Source: Luteithermobacter gelatinilyticus
Lineage (GTDB): Bacteria > Pseudomonadota > Alphaproteobacteria > Sphingomonadales > Emcibacteraceae
Direction: 5' to 3'
DNA length: 64,000 nt
NCBI RefSeq assembly: GCF_005849285.1
Contig: NZ_CP040517.1
Span: forward strand, 1,680,501 to 1,744,500
This document shows, piece after piece, positions 46,724 through 58,813 of the stretch. Each line of letters begins with the position of its first letter. Positions within the stretch are counted from its first letter, which is position 1. The position numbers and the translations under genes are program-made. The notes below the pieces were generated by a model that did no database searches, was not told the DNA's origin, and saw only the letters and a program-made list of their open reading frames with translations.

Positions 46724-48142
46724 TCAGGATTTTTTGGCAAAGGGGTTGTCACCGCCACGCAGCAGAAGACGGATCGGCACGCCAGGCAGATCGAAATCCC
46801 AACGCAACTCATTGATCAGATACCTCTGATAGCTGGTGGCTACATCCGCCGGCCGGTTACAGAAAATAGCAAAAGTCGGCGGCCGGGTCTTCACCTGGGT
46901 CATGTAACGCAACTTGATACGTTTGCCTTTCACTGAAGGCGCCGGATGATATTCCGTCGTTGCCGCCAGCCATTTATTCAGCTTGGCGGTACTGATGCGG
47001 CGGTTCCACTGCCGGTAGGCTTCAAATACCGCCGGCATAAGCTTGTCCACATGACGCCCCGTGAGCGCCGACAACGGCACCAGGGGAATACCCTTGACCT
47101 GCGGTAGGGTATGCTCCAGCTTATACTGGATATCTTTCATGACTTCCTGACGGTTTTCAATCAGGTCATATTTATTCAGGGCAATGACCAACGCCCGCCC
47201 TTCCTGCACAATCAGGCTCGCAATGTTCAGGTCCTGCCGTTCAAAGGGCTGGGTCACATCCACCATCAGCACCACCACCTCGGCAAAATTCAGGGCCCGA
47301 ATGGTGTCCGCCACAGATAGTTTTTCCAGCTTGTCCTGAATTCGGCTTTTGCGTCTCAGGCCAGCGGTATCAAACATGCGGATCTCACGCCCCTGATAGT
47401 CGAAAGTAATTCCGATCGTATCCCGGGTGAGCCCCGCTTCCGGCCCGGTAATCTGCCGATCTTCGCCCAGAAGCCTGTTGACCAGTGTGGATTTGCCCAC
47501 ATTGGGCCGGCCGACAATGGCCATCTGCAGGGGAAGCCCGCTGTCCACTTCGCTTTCGCTTTCCTGTTCTTCGGTAACTTCCCCGACAATATCAACGGAT
47601 TTGGAAGTGACCTCGTCATCCTCTCCCTCGCCGCTGTCCAGGTTAAGATCGAAAATCATTCTGTCAAACCCTTCGATCAGTTCCGCCAGCCCTTCGCCAT
47701 GTTCGGCGGAAACCGGGATAGGGTCTCCCAGCCCCAGTTCGTAGGCTTCATACAGCCCCTGCTCTCCCGCCCGGCCTTCGGCCTTGTTGGCCAGGAGCAG
47801 CAAAGGGTGATTGCCTTTACGCAGAATATCGGCAAAATGCCGGTCCAGCGGCGTCACGCCGGCACGGGCATCAATCATGAACAGGGAAAAATCGGCTTCC
47901 TCGATGGCTTTTTCCGTCTGCCGCCACATGCGCGCCGACAGGCTATCGCCCTTGCCTTCTTCAAGACCTGCCGTATCAATGATCCTGAATTTAAATGGCC
48001 CCAGCCGCGCCAAGGCTTCACGCCGGTCACGCGTCACCCCCGGGGTGTCATCCACAAGCGCCAGCCGCTTGCCGACCAACCGGTTGAACAATGTCGATTT
48101 TCCCACATTGGGACGACCAATAATAGCGACAGTAAAGGACAT
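46724..48142 (-). CDS. der: Ribosome biogenesis GTPase Der
   Basis: Der (EngA) has two tandem GTPase domains and is needed for 50S assembly. The 472-residue product shows GRPNVGKSTLFN at the start and GRPNVGKSTLVN near residue 213, DTAGL in each domain, NKAE and NKYD motifs, and a C-terminal KH-like domain. The acidic linker near 170-200 is typical. It lies downstream of bamB, as in E. coli. Confidence 0.97.
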   Translation of the reverse strand: MSFTVAIIGRPNVGKSTLFNRLVGKRLALVDDTPGVTRDRREALARLGPFKFRIIDTAGLEEGKGDSLSARMWRQTEKAIEEADFSLFMIDARAGVTPLDRHFADILRKGNHPLLLLANKAEGRAGEQGLYEAYELGLGDPIPVSAEHGEGLAELIEGFDRMIFDLNLDSGEGEDDEVTSKSVDIVGEVTEEQESESEVDSGLPLQMAIVGRPNVGKSTLVNRLLGEDRQITGPEAGLTRDTIGITFDYQGREIRMFDTAGLRRKSRIQDKLEKLSVADTIRALNFAEVVVLMVDVTQPFERQDLNIASLIVQEGRALVIALNKYDLIENRQEVMKDIQYKLEHTLPQVKGIPLVPLSALTGRHVDKLMPAVFEAYRQWNRRISTAKLNKWLAATTEYHPAPSVKGKRIKLRYMTQVKTRPPTFAIFCNRPADVATSYQRYLINELRWDFDLPGVPIRLLLRGGDNPFAKKS

Positions 48143-48167
48143 TTCCGGAACCCTGTCTCAATAAAAC

Positions 48168-48194
48168 TGGCCCGTTTTTTACCAAAACGGGCCA
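48168..48194 (-). terminator. Intrinsic terminator after bamB
   Basis: TGGCCCGTTTT (48168-48178) pairs perfectly with AAAACGGGCCA (48184-48194) around five bases. Read on the minus strand it is followed by GTTTTATT, consistent with ending the bamB transcript before der. Confidence 0.6.
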
Positions 48195-48248
48195 AAGAAT
48201 CAAATCCGTTTGTTAAAAATATTCTGGCGCGCAAGCCGCTCCCGGGCC

Positions 48249-49595
48249 CTAACGATACGCCACCAGTTCGCCATCCGTTGTCATGATATAAAGCGTGTTA
48301 TTGGCGACAATCGGCCCCATTTCCGCATCTCCCGGCAACTTCAGGCCACTGATGAACTCTCCCGTATAAGGCGAAACGGAAACCGCATAACCGTGGGATG
48401 AGGTCACGACGAGACGATCCCCCGCCAGCAACGGTCCATGCCAATGCACCGGTTCCTTGCGGGAATTGGGATCTTTGTAACGTTCCAGCTGAGTAATCCA
48501 GCGGATTTTTCCATCCCGGCGGGTCAGACAGATCAGCTCACTTTCCGGGGTGACCACGTAAATAAAGTCCCCGGCCACCCAGGGCATATGCTGCGAGCCC
48601 ACATTCTGTTCCCAGATACGAGTCCCGGTCCTCAAGTCAATGGCCACCATACGGCCGCTATGACTGATGGCGTAGACCTTGTTGTCATAGATGACCGGAT
48701 GACCATCCACATCCCTCAGACTTGCCATAGCTGTCAGCCGCCCTTGCCGAGACAGGGTATCGGACCACAACCCGCGGCCGTTTTCCACCCGCATGGCATA
48801 AATTTCGCCCGAAGAATAGGCGGAAATAACCGTTGTACCAATCACAGCCGGGCTTGCCGCCCCCAACAGGCCAGCCACTTCTGCAATACCAATCTCATTC
48901 CAGAGAATTTCGCCATTTTCCGCATCAATGGCATAGGTCTGATTGTCATTGGTCAAGGCAAAAACACGCCCGTCTGCATAGGTGGGCGCGCCGCGCATCG
49001 GGGTTCCGGTCCTAGTTTGCCACACTACCTCCCCCGTCGCCGGGTCCATTGCCGCCACATGCCCATAGCCGTTCGTGATGAAAAGCCTGCCGCCACCGGT
49101 GGTCACCCCCCCGCCATAAGCGTTCTTTTCAGTTTCCCCTTCTTCCTTAAATTTGTGTTCCCAGATCTTGCGGCCCGTTTCGGCATCAAAGGCCCGCACA
49201 ACAGCCCGGGAATCAATCATATAGACGCGTCCGTCACTGATCACCGGCATACTGCCCAGACCGTGGCGCCCATTGGATCCTTCCCCAATGTCCGTACTCC
49301 ATATCTTGCGGGGATTATCGGACAGCGCGGGATGCCCCAGATAATGACGGGCATTGCCACCGGCCTGCGGCCATTCCGGGTTCACTTGCGGCGCCGGTAA
49401 CACAATCTGAAGATTGTGCAGATCGGAATCCGGTTGAAGTGTCTGTTCAAAAGTCAACACCGGAATACGTTCTCCTTCCAGCCGGTCCTTGCTGGTCGGA
49501 CTTGATCTTCCGCCGCAAGCGGCAAGACTGCCGATCATTACAGCAAGAAGAGGATAGCGAAATCTGTTGAAGGCGGGGGAAAACTGAAACACCAT
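48249..49595 (-). CDS. bamB: Outer membrane assembly lipoprotein BamB
   Basis: BamB is the beta-propeller lipoprotein of the BAM complex that inserts outer-membrane proteins. The start at ATG 49595 gives a signal with lipobox LAAC near residue 26; a start ten codons upstream is less likely. The 448-residue product carries PQQ-like repeats (for example GRKIWEHKFKEEG, GEVVWQTRTGTPMRGAPTYADGRVF, NGEILWNEIG). It is 22 bases after the YfgM-like gene. The order yfgM-bamB-der matches E. coli. Confidence 0.94.
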   Translation of the reverse strand: MVFQFSPAFNRFRYPLLAVMIGSLAACGGRSSPTSKDRLEGERIPVLTFEQTLQPDSDLHNLQIVLPAPQVNPEWPQAGGNARHYLGHPALSDNPRKIWSTDIGEGSNGRHGLGSMPVISDGRVYMIDSRAVVRAFDAETGRKIWEHKFKEEGETEKNAYGGGVTTGGGRLFITNGYGHVAAMDPATGEVVWQTRTGTPMRGAPTYADGRVFALTNDNQTYAIDAENGEILWNEIGIAEVAGLLGAASPAVIGTTVISAYSSGEIYAMRVENGRGLWSDTLSRQGRLTAMASLRDVDGHPVIYDNKVYAISHSGRMVAIDLRTGTRIWEQNVGSQHMPWVAGDFIYVVTPESELICLTRRDGKIRWITQLERYKDPNSRKEPVHWHGPLLAGDRLVVTSSHGYAVSVSPYTGEFISGLKLPGDAEMGPIVANNTLYIMTTDGELVAYR

Positions 49596-49617
49596 GGATG
49601 GTCCCACTATTGTCTGC

Positions 49618-50262
49618 TTATTCAATGATATTTAACAGCTGTTCTGCGCGCAGCTTGATGGTTGCGGGAGTTTCCAGATTCTCCACCAGGCTCGTAAGAA
49701 CCTCCCGGGCTTCCGCCGAATCTCCGTTTCTCAAGGCAGACATCGCCAGCATTTCCAGCGCCAGAAACTGCCAGGTATTGCCTTCACGTGTCAAAGGATC
49801 GAGACGGGCCTTGATGTCCTCATATGTCGCCATATCAATCAGCATGGTGGCGGCCTGAAAGCGGGCCAGATCTCGGTAAACCTGATCCACATCTCCTGAT
49901 GCCGCCAACGCATCCAGCGCAGAGACCGCCGCCATTCTGTCTCCCTCCTTCAGAAGGATATCCGCCTTTTTAAAGGCAGCAAGCATCTGGTAACCTTCCA
50001 CGGCGGATGTCTCAAGCGCGTTGAGTTGCTCCAGAGCTTTTGCCGTCTCCCCCTGCTCCAGGGTTTTCAACATTTCGCCATAAGCCAGCGCCTGTTCCGC
50101 ATACCGGCTTTCCATATATTTCCCATAGCCCTGGAAAACGGCCACAAACAATATCACCCCTACGGCCGTTCCAATGATATACACGCCGTATTTTTTCCAG
50201 AGGGAAACGAGCTGCTGATGACGCAGATCTTCATCAACTTCACGAATAAATTCTTCAGACAA
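49618..50262 (-). CDS. YfgM-like tetratricopeptide membrane protein
   Basis: The 214-residue protein has one N-terminal membrane helix (residues 27-45, YIIGTAVGVILFVAVFQGY) after a cytoplasmic start, then a TPR-like periplasmic domain. It resembles YfgM, which associates with the Sec translocon and periplasmic chaperones in E. coli. Its place directly upstream of bamB and der supports this. No motif gives catalytic function. Confidence 0.88.
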   Translation of the reverse strand: MSEEFIREVDEDLRHQQLVSLWKKYGVYIIGTAVGVILFVAVFQGYGKYMESRYAEQALAYGEMLKTLEQGETAKALEQLNALETSAVEGYQMLAAFKKADILLKEGDRMAAVSALDALAASGDVDQVYRDLARFQAATMLIDMATYEDIKARLDPLTREGNTWQFLALEMLAMSALRNGDSAEAREVLTSLVENLETPATIKLRAEQLLNIIE

Positions 50263-50365
50263 TCAAGGTCTCCTGTTTTATTTTTCCCTTGATGGATAGT
50301 GCTGCACAAGATAGCCCGCCTCGCCTCAGAAGGCAATCGGCAAAGCCACAGATATGGAAAAAGCC

Positions 50366-51190
50366 TTAGGACTTGCTTTTCATGGCATAAGTATGTTCAG
50401 GGCCGGGAAATTTTCGATTTTTGACTTCTTCGGCATAAGTCCGCACCGCTTCATCAATGGTTTTTCCGATTTCCGCATAGCGTTTAACAAATTTGGCATT
50501 GCTGGGAAACAGGCCAAGCATGTCTTCGGTGACCAGAATCTGACCATCACAATGTACGGAAGCCCCGATTCCGATCGTGGGGATATCTAACTCCTCGGTA
50601 ATCTTGCGCGCTAGCGGTTCGGCAATCCCTTCCAGTACCACAGCGAAGGCGCCGGCTTCCTGAACGGCAAAGGCATCGTCCAGAATCGGCCCCCAGCTAT
50701 CTTCTGTGCGGCCCTGGGTGACAAAACCGCCCATCACATTCACGGCCTGGGGTTTCAGACCAATATGGGCCATCACGGCAATCTTGCGTTCTGTCAGAAA
50801 ATGAATGGTCTCGGCCATTTCCGCCCCGCCTTCCATTTTGATGGCGGAACAGCTGCTTTCCTGGACCGCACGGGCCGCATTGCGGAAAGCGATTTCCGGA
50901 GATTCCTCATAGGTCCCGAACGGCATGTCCAGGATCACCATGGCCTTGCGCGAGCCGCGCACCACGGCCTTGGTGTGCTCGATCATAATATCCAGGGGAA
51001 GTCCGGTGGTAGACTCAAAGCCATAAAGCACCATGTCCAGGGAATCCCCGACCAGCAGAAAATCTACATGGTCGTCCAACCAGTTGGCCATGGGAGCTGT
51101 ATAGGCCGTTAATGACACAATAGGACGTTTGCCTTTCAGTTTCGCAATATCACGCACCGTGTTGCGGCGGACTTTGGCTTCTGCATACAT
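50366..51190 (-). CDS. panB: 3-methyl-2-oxobutanoate hydroxymethyltransferase
   Basis: PanB adds a hydroxymethyl group to alpha-ketoisovalerate in pantothenate and CoA synthesis. The 274-residue product has VSLTAYTAPMANWLDDHVDFLLVGDSL near the start, with the metal-binding Asp in VGDS, and KMEGG and HIGLKPQAVNV in the middle. It is monocistronic or weakly linked to guaA, 112 bases upstream. panC is not in this window. Confidence 0.96.
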   Translation of the reverse strand: MYAEAKVRRNTVRDIAKLKGKRPIVSLTAYTAPMANWLDDHVDFLLVGDSLDMVLYGFESTTGLPLDIMIEHTKAVVRGSRKAMVILDMPFGTYEESPEIAFRNAARAVQESSCSAIKMEGGAEMAETIHFLTERKIAVMAHIGLKPQAVNVMGGFVTQGRTEDSWGPILDDAFAVQEAGAFAVVLEGIAEPLARKITEELDIPTIGIGASVHCDGQILVTEDMLGLFPSNAKFVKRYAEIGKTIDEAVRTYAEEVKNRKFPGPEHTYAMKSKS

Positions 51191-51302
51191 GTCACACTCC
51201 TTGTCAACGTCCCATGTTTATACCGCCGGAAGCGCCGTTTGCCAATGGCAGCACAGTTTCAGCTTATCTTTGCCGGAAACCGGATCATTCCCCTTCGCCG
51301 CA

Positions 51303-52850
51303 TTATTCCCACTCGATGGTGCCTGGCGGTTTGGAAGTGATGTCATAGACCACCCGGTTGATCCCGCGCACCTCGTTGATAATGCGGGTGGATACCCGGG
51401 AAAGGAAGTCATGATCAAAATGATAATAGTCCGCCGTCATGCCGTCTGTTGAAGTTACGGCCCGCAGCGCACAGACATAATCATAGGTCCGTTCATCGCC
51501 CATGACCCCCACGGTGCGCACTGGCAGAAGCACGGCAAAAGCCTGCCAAATGGCGTCATACAACCCGGCATTGTCAATTTCCTGAAGGTAGATGGCATCG
51601 GCTTTGCGCAAAATATCGCATTTTTCCCGGGTAATCTCTCCCGGAATACGAATGGCCAGCCCCGGCCCAGGGAATGGATGACGTTTGATAAACGCTTCCG
51701 GCAGGCCCAGTTCCCGCCCGAGGGCGCGAACTTCATCCTTGAACAGTTCCCGCAGAGGTTCCACCAGCGCCATATTCATACGTTCCGGCAAACCGCCCAC
51801 ATTGTGATGGGATTTAATGGTTACGCTCGGGCCACCAGTAAAAGACACGGATTCGATAACATCGGGATACAGCGTTCCCTGCGCCAGGAAATCCGCGCCA
51901 CCAACTTTTTTCGCTTCTTCCTCGAAAACGTCAATGAACAGTCCACCGATGATTTTCCGTTTCTGTTCGGGATCCGTCACCCCGGCAAGCCGCCCCAGAA
52001 ACAGATCACTGGCGTCTTTGTGCACCAACTGGATATTATAATGATCCCGGAACAGGCTGACCACCTGTTCTGCTTCATTGGCGCGCATCAGGCCATGATC
52101 CACAAACACACAGGTCAGCTGGTCTCCGATGGCCTCATGCAGCAATACCGCAACCACAGAAGAATCAACGCCGCCGGACAGGCCGCAAATCACGCGCCCC
52201 TTACCCACCTGATCGCGAATGGCCTGAATGGCGGTTTCTTTGAAGGACGCCATGGTCCAGTCCCCGCTGCAGCCACAGATCTGATGCACAAAATTGGCCA
52301 GCAGTTTCGCCCCGTCCGGAGTATGCACCACTTCCGGATGAAACTGCACGGCGTAGAATTTTCGCTGCTCATCAGCAATAGCGGCATAGGGGGCATTATC
52401 ACTGGTGCCAATCACGGTAAACCCGTCAGGCAGCGCCACCACCCGGTCCCCGTGGCTCATCCAAACCTGATGACGCTCGCCTTTGTTCCAGACCCCCTCA
52501 AAAAGCTTGCTGTTTTCTGTCACATTCAGAAAAGCCCGACCAAATTCCCGTTCTTCGGCTTTTTCCACCTTACCCCCCAACTGGGCACACATGGTCTGTT
52601 CGCCGTAACAGATGCCAAGCACGGGCACCCCCATCTCAAATACCCGCTGCGGGGCGCGGGGGGTATCGGTACCAGTCACGCTGCTGGGTCCGCCGGAAAG
52701 AATAATTCCGGCCGGGTTAAAGTCATCAAGAATTTCGGCCGCCCGGTTAAACGGGACAATTTCCGAATATACACCACTTTCCCGGACCCGGCGCGCAATC
52801 AGCTGGGTCACCTGGGAACCAAAATCAATGATTAGAATCCGCTCTGTCAT
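51303..52850 (-). CDS. guaA: GMP synthase (glutamine-hydrolysing)
   Basis: GuaA aminates XMP to GMP. The 515-residue product has a class I glutamine amidotransferase domain (nucleophile in [10 protein letters not shown], His/Glu in [10 protein letters not shown]) and an ATP pyrophosphatase domain with the P-loop [10 protein letters not shown] near residue 223, then the C-terminal dimerisation part ending in PGTIEWE. It lies downstream of the rsmB-like gene and guaB on the same strand, 72 bases after the former. Confidence 0.97.
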   Translation of the reverse strand: MTERILIIDFGSQVTQLIARRVRESGVYSEIVPFNRAAEILDDFNPAGIILSGGPSSVTGTDTPRAPQRVFEMGVPVLGICYGEQTMCAQLGGKVEKAEEREFGRAFLNVTENSKLFEGVWNKGERHQVWMSHGDRVVALPDGFTVIGTSDNAPYAAIADEQRKFYAVQFHPEVVHTPDGAKLLANFVHQICGCSGDWTMASFKETAIQAIRDQVGKGRVICGLSGGVDSSVVAVLLHEAIGDQLTCVFVDHGLMRANEAEQVVSLFRDHYNIQLVHKDASDLFLGRLAGVTDPEQKRKIIGGLFIDVFEEEAKKVGGADFLAQGTLYPDVIESVSFTGGPSVTIKSHHNVGGLPERMNMALVEPLRELFKDEVRALGRELGLPEAFIKRHPFPGPGLAIRIPGEITREKCDILRKADAIYLQEIDNAGLYDAIWQAFAVLLPVRTVGVMGDERTYDYVCALRAVTSTDGMTADYYHFDHDFLSRVSTRIINEVRGINRVVYDITSKPPGTIEWE

Positions 52851-52922
52851 GGCCGGAAAATAGCCTGCACCCCGTCGCTTGTCCAGCCGAATTCGCAGGG
52901 AGAGGGCAATTTTACACAGCGG

Positions 52923-54206
52923 TTATGAAACTGTTTTTTTCTCCATGATGGCGACAAAAAAACCGTCCGTGCCATGACGGTGCGGCACCAGCAGAAGACA
53001 AGGCGCCATTAAGGAGAATGTCTCAGGGAACCGGCCCGGCGCCGTATCCCGATAATCCTTCAACACCGCCGTCTTGTGTCGCCGGAGAAACTGTTCAACC
53101 TGGTTTTCGTTTTCCTCTTCAAACAGGGAACAGGTCATATAGACAAGACGCCCGCCCTCTCGGACCAGGGGCCAGGCCTGATCCAGAATTTCCTGCTGAA
53201 GATGTACGTAAAACATCAGATCTTTTTCTTCCAGCCGCCATTTGGCTTCTGGATTGCGCCGCCAAGTGCCACTTCCGCTACAGGGCACGTCCACCAACAC
53301 CCGATCCATTTTCCCCCGCACCGGGGCAAGCTGCTTCTGTCGTTCAGCCTCGGTTTGCGCCAGCCCCCTGCTTTGAAGGATATGTACGCCAGCACGTTTT
53401 GCCCGGGGTTTCAGATCAGCAAGCCGTGCCTTGCTGATATCAAAGGCGCAAATTTGTCCCCGATTTTGCATGACCGCTGCTGCCGCCAGACTTTTCCCAC
53501 CGCCCCCGGCGCAAAAATCCACAACCTGCTGCCCGGGGACAAGGCCGCATAAGCTGACGGCGATCTGCGCGGCTTCGTCCTGAAATTCCACCAGGCCCTT
53601 TTTGTACAGATCAAGATCCCTGATCCGCGTATTGGTCGGCACAATCAGCGCCTGCGGTCCCCACTGGCCCGGCATGCCGTCAATATTGTGTTCTCTCAAT
53701 ATCGCACAGACGTTTTCCCGGTTGGTTTTCAGCGTGTTCACCCTAAGATTAAGCGGCGCCCGTTCATTAAGTGCTGACAGTGCCTCGTCCAGTTCCTCAC
53801 CAAAACGACCCCTCAAACGGTTTTCCATCCATTCGGGGCAGCGACGTTCGGGAATCTTCAGATGATCCAGATAACATTGTTCCTCTGGCGTCAGCGGGGC
53901 CGGGCCGTGGGTGGCTCCTCCAAAATATGTGTCGATTTCCTCCCGTGCCGTGCCATTCGAAATCAAAAAGGCCAGAACCATCTTACGGGCGGAAAATTCC
54001 TCCATACTGGCGCGGAAAGATCCCCACCCCCGGATGATGTTATACAGCATGTCGGTAATCAACCGTCGATCCCTGCTGCCGGCATACCGGCGGGAGCGGA
54101 AATATTGCCTGACCAGCATATCTGCCGCAGGCCCCTTTTGTTCAAGGCTGTGATGAACCTCCTCAACAAGGTCAATCACCGCCTGAACTCTGGCATGATC
54201 CTGCAT
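52923..54206 (-). CDS. RsmB/NOP family rRNA cytosine methyltransferase
   Basis: This 427-residue SAM enzyme should methylate cytosine-5 in rRNA. The SAM motif is VDFCAGGGGKSLAAAA. The two catalytic cysteines are in VDVPCSGSG (motif IV) and in MTCSLFEEENENQ (motif VI). The N-terminal about 140 residues form the RNA-binding domain. It lies between guaB (nine-base gap) and guaA, an unusual insertion between the two guanine genes. Which of the RsmB or RsmF types it is cannot be settled by eye. Confidence 0.92.
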   Translation of the reverse strand: MQDHARVQAVIDLVEEVHHSLEQKGPAADMLVRQYFRSRRYAGSRDRRLITDMLYNIIRGWGSFRASMEEFSARKMVLAFLISNGTAREEIDTYFGGATHGPAPLTPEEQCYLDHLKIPERRCPEWMENRLRGRFGEELDEALSALNERAPLNLRVNTLKTNRENVCAILREHNIDGMPGQWGPQALIVPTNTRIRDLDLYKKGLVEFQDEAAQIAVSLCGLVPGQQVVDFCAGGGGKSLAAAAVMQNRGQICAFDISKARLADLKPRAKRAGVHILQSRGLAQTEAERQKQLAPVRGKMDRVLVDVPCSGSGTWRRNPEAKWRLEEKDLMFYVHLQQEILDQAWPLVREGGRLVYMTCSLFEEENENQVEQFLRRHKTAVLKDYRDTAPGRFPETFSLMAPCLLLVPHRHGTDGFFVAIMEKKTVS

Positions 54207-54214
54207 TGCGGACC

Positions 54215-55789
<1,575 letters not shown>

Positions 55790-55888
55790 TCAAAAAAAGA
55801 ATCCTGTTCCGTTCCGGAAGCACTTTGTCGTCAGATCACGGTATTTTTTATCTTTACTGACGCTATAGACCAGGCTTTTTCAATATGG

Positions 55889-56620
55889 CTAAACTTCATG
55901 GAGTCCGCTTTTTCTGAACCCCTGTGCCACCACATAGGTTTCCGGCGATTCAGGCCGGCTGGCCGGCGGTTTGTAATGGCGGACACTGCGGAAATTTCCC
56001 TTCATCAGCTCCAGAAGTTCATGATCCGTCCCGCCCCGGAAAACTTTTGCCACAAACGCCCCGCCTTCGCTAAGCACATCCCGGGCAAAAAAATACGCTG
56101 CTTCTACCAATGCAATGGTGCGCAAATGATCGGTCTGCGGATGGCCAATAGTAGACGCCGCCATATCACTAAGCACCAGATCTGCATCCCCGTCAATCAG
56201 CTTTTTCAATGCCTTATCGGCACCGTCCGCCATAAAATCCATCTCCAGGATGGTCGCGCCGGCAATGGGATCCACCGGCAGCAGATCAATCCCAACAAGC
56301 CTGACATCTTTCGGGCAGCGTTGTGACGCCACCTGGGTCCAGCCGCCAGGCGCCGCCCCCAGATCCACCACCGTATGGGCGTCTTTCAGAAAATGGTATT
56401 TTTCATCCAGTTCAATCAGTTTATAAGCCGCGCGGGAACGGTACCCGTCCCGTTGAGCCGCCGCCACATAAGGGTCATTCAATTGCCGCTCCAACCATCG
56501 GGTGGAGGACAACCGACGGCCTTTCGCCGTCTTGACTCGGTGTTTTCTCCCCCGGGTAATGCCGGCTGCGTGAGTCATACGGGGTTTGCCGGTGCGGGTG
56601 AGTTTTGGTTTTTTGATCAT
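55889..56620 (-). CDS. rlmE: 23S rRNA 2'-O-methyltransferase RlmE
   Basis: RlmE (FtsJ) methylates the ribose of a conserved U in the A-loop of 23S rRNA. The 243-residue product has a basic N-terminal extension, [18 protein letters not shown], the SAM motif [26 protein letters not shown] and FVAKVFRGG with the catalytic Lys. It overlaps the stop of the upstream Ppx/GppA gene by four bases, a pairing seen widely in alphaproteobacteria. Confidence 0.95.
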   Translation of the reverse strand: MIKKPKLTRTGKPRMTHAAGITRGRKHRVKTAKGRRLSSTRWLERQLNDPYVAAAQRDGYRSRAAYKLIELDEKYHFLKDAHTVVDLGAAPGGWTQVASQRCPKDVRLVGIDLLPVDPIAGATILEMDFMADGADKALKKLIDGDADLVLSDMAASTIGHPQTDHLRTIALVEAAYFFARDVLSEGGAFVAKVFRGGTDHELLELMKGNFRSVRHYKPPASRPESPETYVVAQGFRKSGLHEV

Positions 56621-57804
56621 CGCACGGCCTCTTTGCGGGTCTGATTCATGTCTGTCGCAACGGCCGGTTTCCGAGACGGTTCCGTGGTTCTGGAGCGTTT
56701 TCTCCGGGACCGCTTGCGAAAATATTTTTTGCGCTGCGGCGGCTGGTGAGCGGCCATGAGATCCAGCAGAACCCCTTCACGGATCCCCCGGTCGGCCACA
56801 CGGATCTGATCAATGGGCCACAAAGCCATAATGGCTTCGAGAATAGCGCACCCCGCCACCACCAATTCCGCCCGGTCATGGCCAATGCCCCCGCGCGAGG
56901 CCCGCTGTTCATAGGTCATGCGCGACAGTTCCATGCAGAGTTCCTGCATATGTGTACTCATCACCCGGGTGCCGTCCACCTGATTGCGATCATATTTTTC
57001 AAGATCAAGATGCATGCTGGTCAGGGTCGTAACCGTACCGGAAGTTCCCAGAAGCTGCACTTCGCCCCGATCCACATGCGCGCGCATATTATATTTGTCT
57101 TCAAAGGATTTCAGCGCGGTGATCACCAGATTTTTCATTTCCAGATAATCCTGCGCCGGAATGACGTCATGGGTGCCATAACGTTCCGACAGATTGACCA
57201 CGCCATAGGGAACTGAAGTCCAGCCGATAATCTCCGGCTGGCGGTTTTTCTTGATTTTCAGCCAGATCAGTTCGGTGCTGCCACCGCCAATATCAAACAC
57301 GATCGCATAAGAATAGCGGGTATCCAGCAGCGCCTTGCAGCCCAAAACCGCTAAACGCGCCTCTTCTTCCGGATCAATAATGTCCAGCTTGATACGCACT
57401 TCTTTTTCCACCCGCTCTACAAATTCGGCACAATTACGGGCTTCCCGGCAAGCCTGGGTCGCCACATTGCGCATATAGGCCACCTGCCGTCGCTGCATCT
57501 TGTTGACACAGATCTGCAGTGCCTCAATAGTGCGATCAATGGCGGCATCCGACAAAACGCCGTTGCGGCTTAACCCTTCGCCCAGCCGGACAATGCGGGA
57601 AAAAGCGTCCACCACCTTGAACCCATTTGCCGTCGGGTGCGCCACCAGCAAACGACAGTTATTGGTGCCAAGATCAATGGCGCCGTAAGCTGGTCCGTTC
57701 ACCTGTTGTCGCATATAGCGGTTTTTGGGCCTTTTTTTGCTCCACTTTTTTCCCGAACTGACATCAGAGTGCTGTGTTTTACCGTCCTTATTCTGATTAT
57801 TCAT
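56617..57804 (-). CDS. Ppx/GppA phosphatase family protein
   Basis: This 395-residue protein is a second Ppx/GppA-type phosphatase, with [16 protein letters not shown] and [15 protein letters not shown]. It lacks the C-terminal HD-like domain of the protein at 10674, is shorter, and has a basic start and end ([22 protein letters not shown]). It is coupled to rlmE by a four-base overlap, and no ppk is near. It may act on pppGpp or polyphosphate; the substrate is not resolved. Confidence 0.9.
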   Translation of the reverse strand: MNNQNKDGKTQHSDVSSGKKWSKKRPKNRYMRQQVNGPAYGAIDLGTNNCRLLVAHPTANGFKVVDAFSRIVRLGEGLSRNGVLSDAAIDRTIEALQICVNKMQRRQVAYMRNVATQACREARNCAEFVERVEKEVRIKLDIIDPEEEARLAVLGCKALLDTRYSYAIVFDIGGGSTELIWLKIKKNRQPEIIGWTSVPYGVVNLSERYGTHDVIPAQDYLEMKNLVITALKSFEDKYNMRAHVDRGEVQLLGTSGTVTTLTSMHLDLEKYDRNQVDGTRVMSTHMQELCMELSRMTYEQRASRGGIGHDRAELVVAGCAILEAIMALWPIDQIRVADRGIREGVLLDLMAAHQPPQRKKYFRKRSRRKRSRTTEPSRKPAVATDMNQTRKEAVR

Positions 57805-58003
57805 GTTCGCCTGGGGGGTTAATCCCCATAATAACCTTATTCAACATATCCACAGCCCTTTATATAATGTGCCTGATCCAACCTTCATAGAAAAAACAGC
57901 AAAAATTATTCCCCCGGAAACGAAAATTATTACTGGACCTTGGAAAAAAAATCATTATATAAGGGCTCATCAAATCCAATAGCCGTTCGCAACGGCCCCC
58001 TGA

Positions 58004-58077
58004 TCCGGGGTAGTTTAATGGTAGAACTATGGACTCTGACTCCATCAGTACTGGTTCGAATCCAGTCCCCGGATCCA
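58004..58077 (+). tRNA. tRNA-Gln (anticodon CTG)
   Basis: The acceptor stem TCCGGGG (58004-58010) pairs with CCCCGGA (58067-58073), followed by T at the discriminator position and encoded CCA. The D stem GTTT/GAAC, the anticodon stem ATGGA/TCCAT and the T stem ACTGG/CCAGT are complete, and the loop CTCTGAC gives anticodon CTG (58036-58038), reading CAG. The variable loop is four bases. It stands alone, upstream of trpG. Confidence 0.95.
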
Positions 58078-58198
58078 TCTTTTCTTCGCCCAGAGCTTCC
58101 CCAGAGTTTCCAAAGCATTTCCTGCGAATTAATATTAGCCCTTTGCGATCAACTTCTGTAAAAGGATAAAGAATAAACCGAACACGTTTGGGCCGGGC

Positions 58199-58813
58199 AT
58201 GTTTGTACTCATAGATAATTACGACAGTTTTACCTATAACCTTTATCACTATCTGGGCGAACTTGGGGTAGATGTCGAGGTATGGCGTAATGATGCCATC
58301 AGCGCCGAAGACGTTCTGGCCCTTCATCCGGAAGGGGTCATTCTTTCTCCCGGCCCCTGCACTCCCAATGAAGCGGGAATTTGCCTCGACCTTCTGAAAA
58401 AGGCGGCTGGTCGCCTGCCCCTTTTCGGGGTTTGTCTCGGACACCAGGCCATCGGCCAGGCTTACGGGGGCAAGGTTGTTCGCGCGCCTTATCTGATGCA
58501 TGGCAAGGTGAGCGACGTCAAGCATCACGGCACTTCCGTGTTCAAGAAACTGGACAGTCCGTTTCGCGCAACCCGGTACCATTCCCTGATTGTGGATCGG
58601 GACAGCCTTCCGGATTGCCTCCAAGTCACAGCGGAAACCGAGGATGGCCTGATTATGGGCCTGTGCCATAAAACTCATCCGGTTCACGGCGTCCAGTTCC
58701 ATCCGGAAAGCATCGAAAGTCAGTACGGGCATGAATTGCTGAAAAATTTTATTGACTTGGCTCGTGCCTTTACTGTCGCACAGGGATCCACTGATACGGA
58801 ACAGGCCTCATGA
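58199..58813 (+). CDS. trpG: Anthranilate synthase component II (glutamine amidotransferase)
   Basis: TrpG delivers ammonia from glutamine to TrpE for anthranilate. The 204-residue class I amidotransferase has the nucleophile C79 in [10 protein letters not shown] and the His/Glu pair in VQFHPESI. The N-terminus [19 protein letters not shown] is typical. It overlaps trpD by four bases. The same protein may serve as PabA in folate synthesis. TrpE is not in this window. Confidence 0.94.
   Translation: MFVLIDNYDSFTYNLYHYLGELGVDVEVWRNDAISAEDVLALHPEGVILSPGPCTPNEAGICLDLLKKAAGRLPLFGVCLGHQAIGQAYGGKVVRAPYLMHGKVSDVKHHGTSVFKKLDSPFRATRYHSLIVDRDSLPDCLQVTAETEDGLIMGLCHKTHPVHGVQFHPESIESQYGHELLKNFIDLARAFTVAQGSTDTEQAS

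Noticed and set aside
57860-58732. 290-codon minus-strand frame over the tRNA and trpG
   Set aside because: It would run through a tRNA gene and trpG, both of which are certain.
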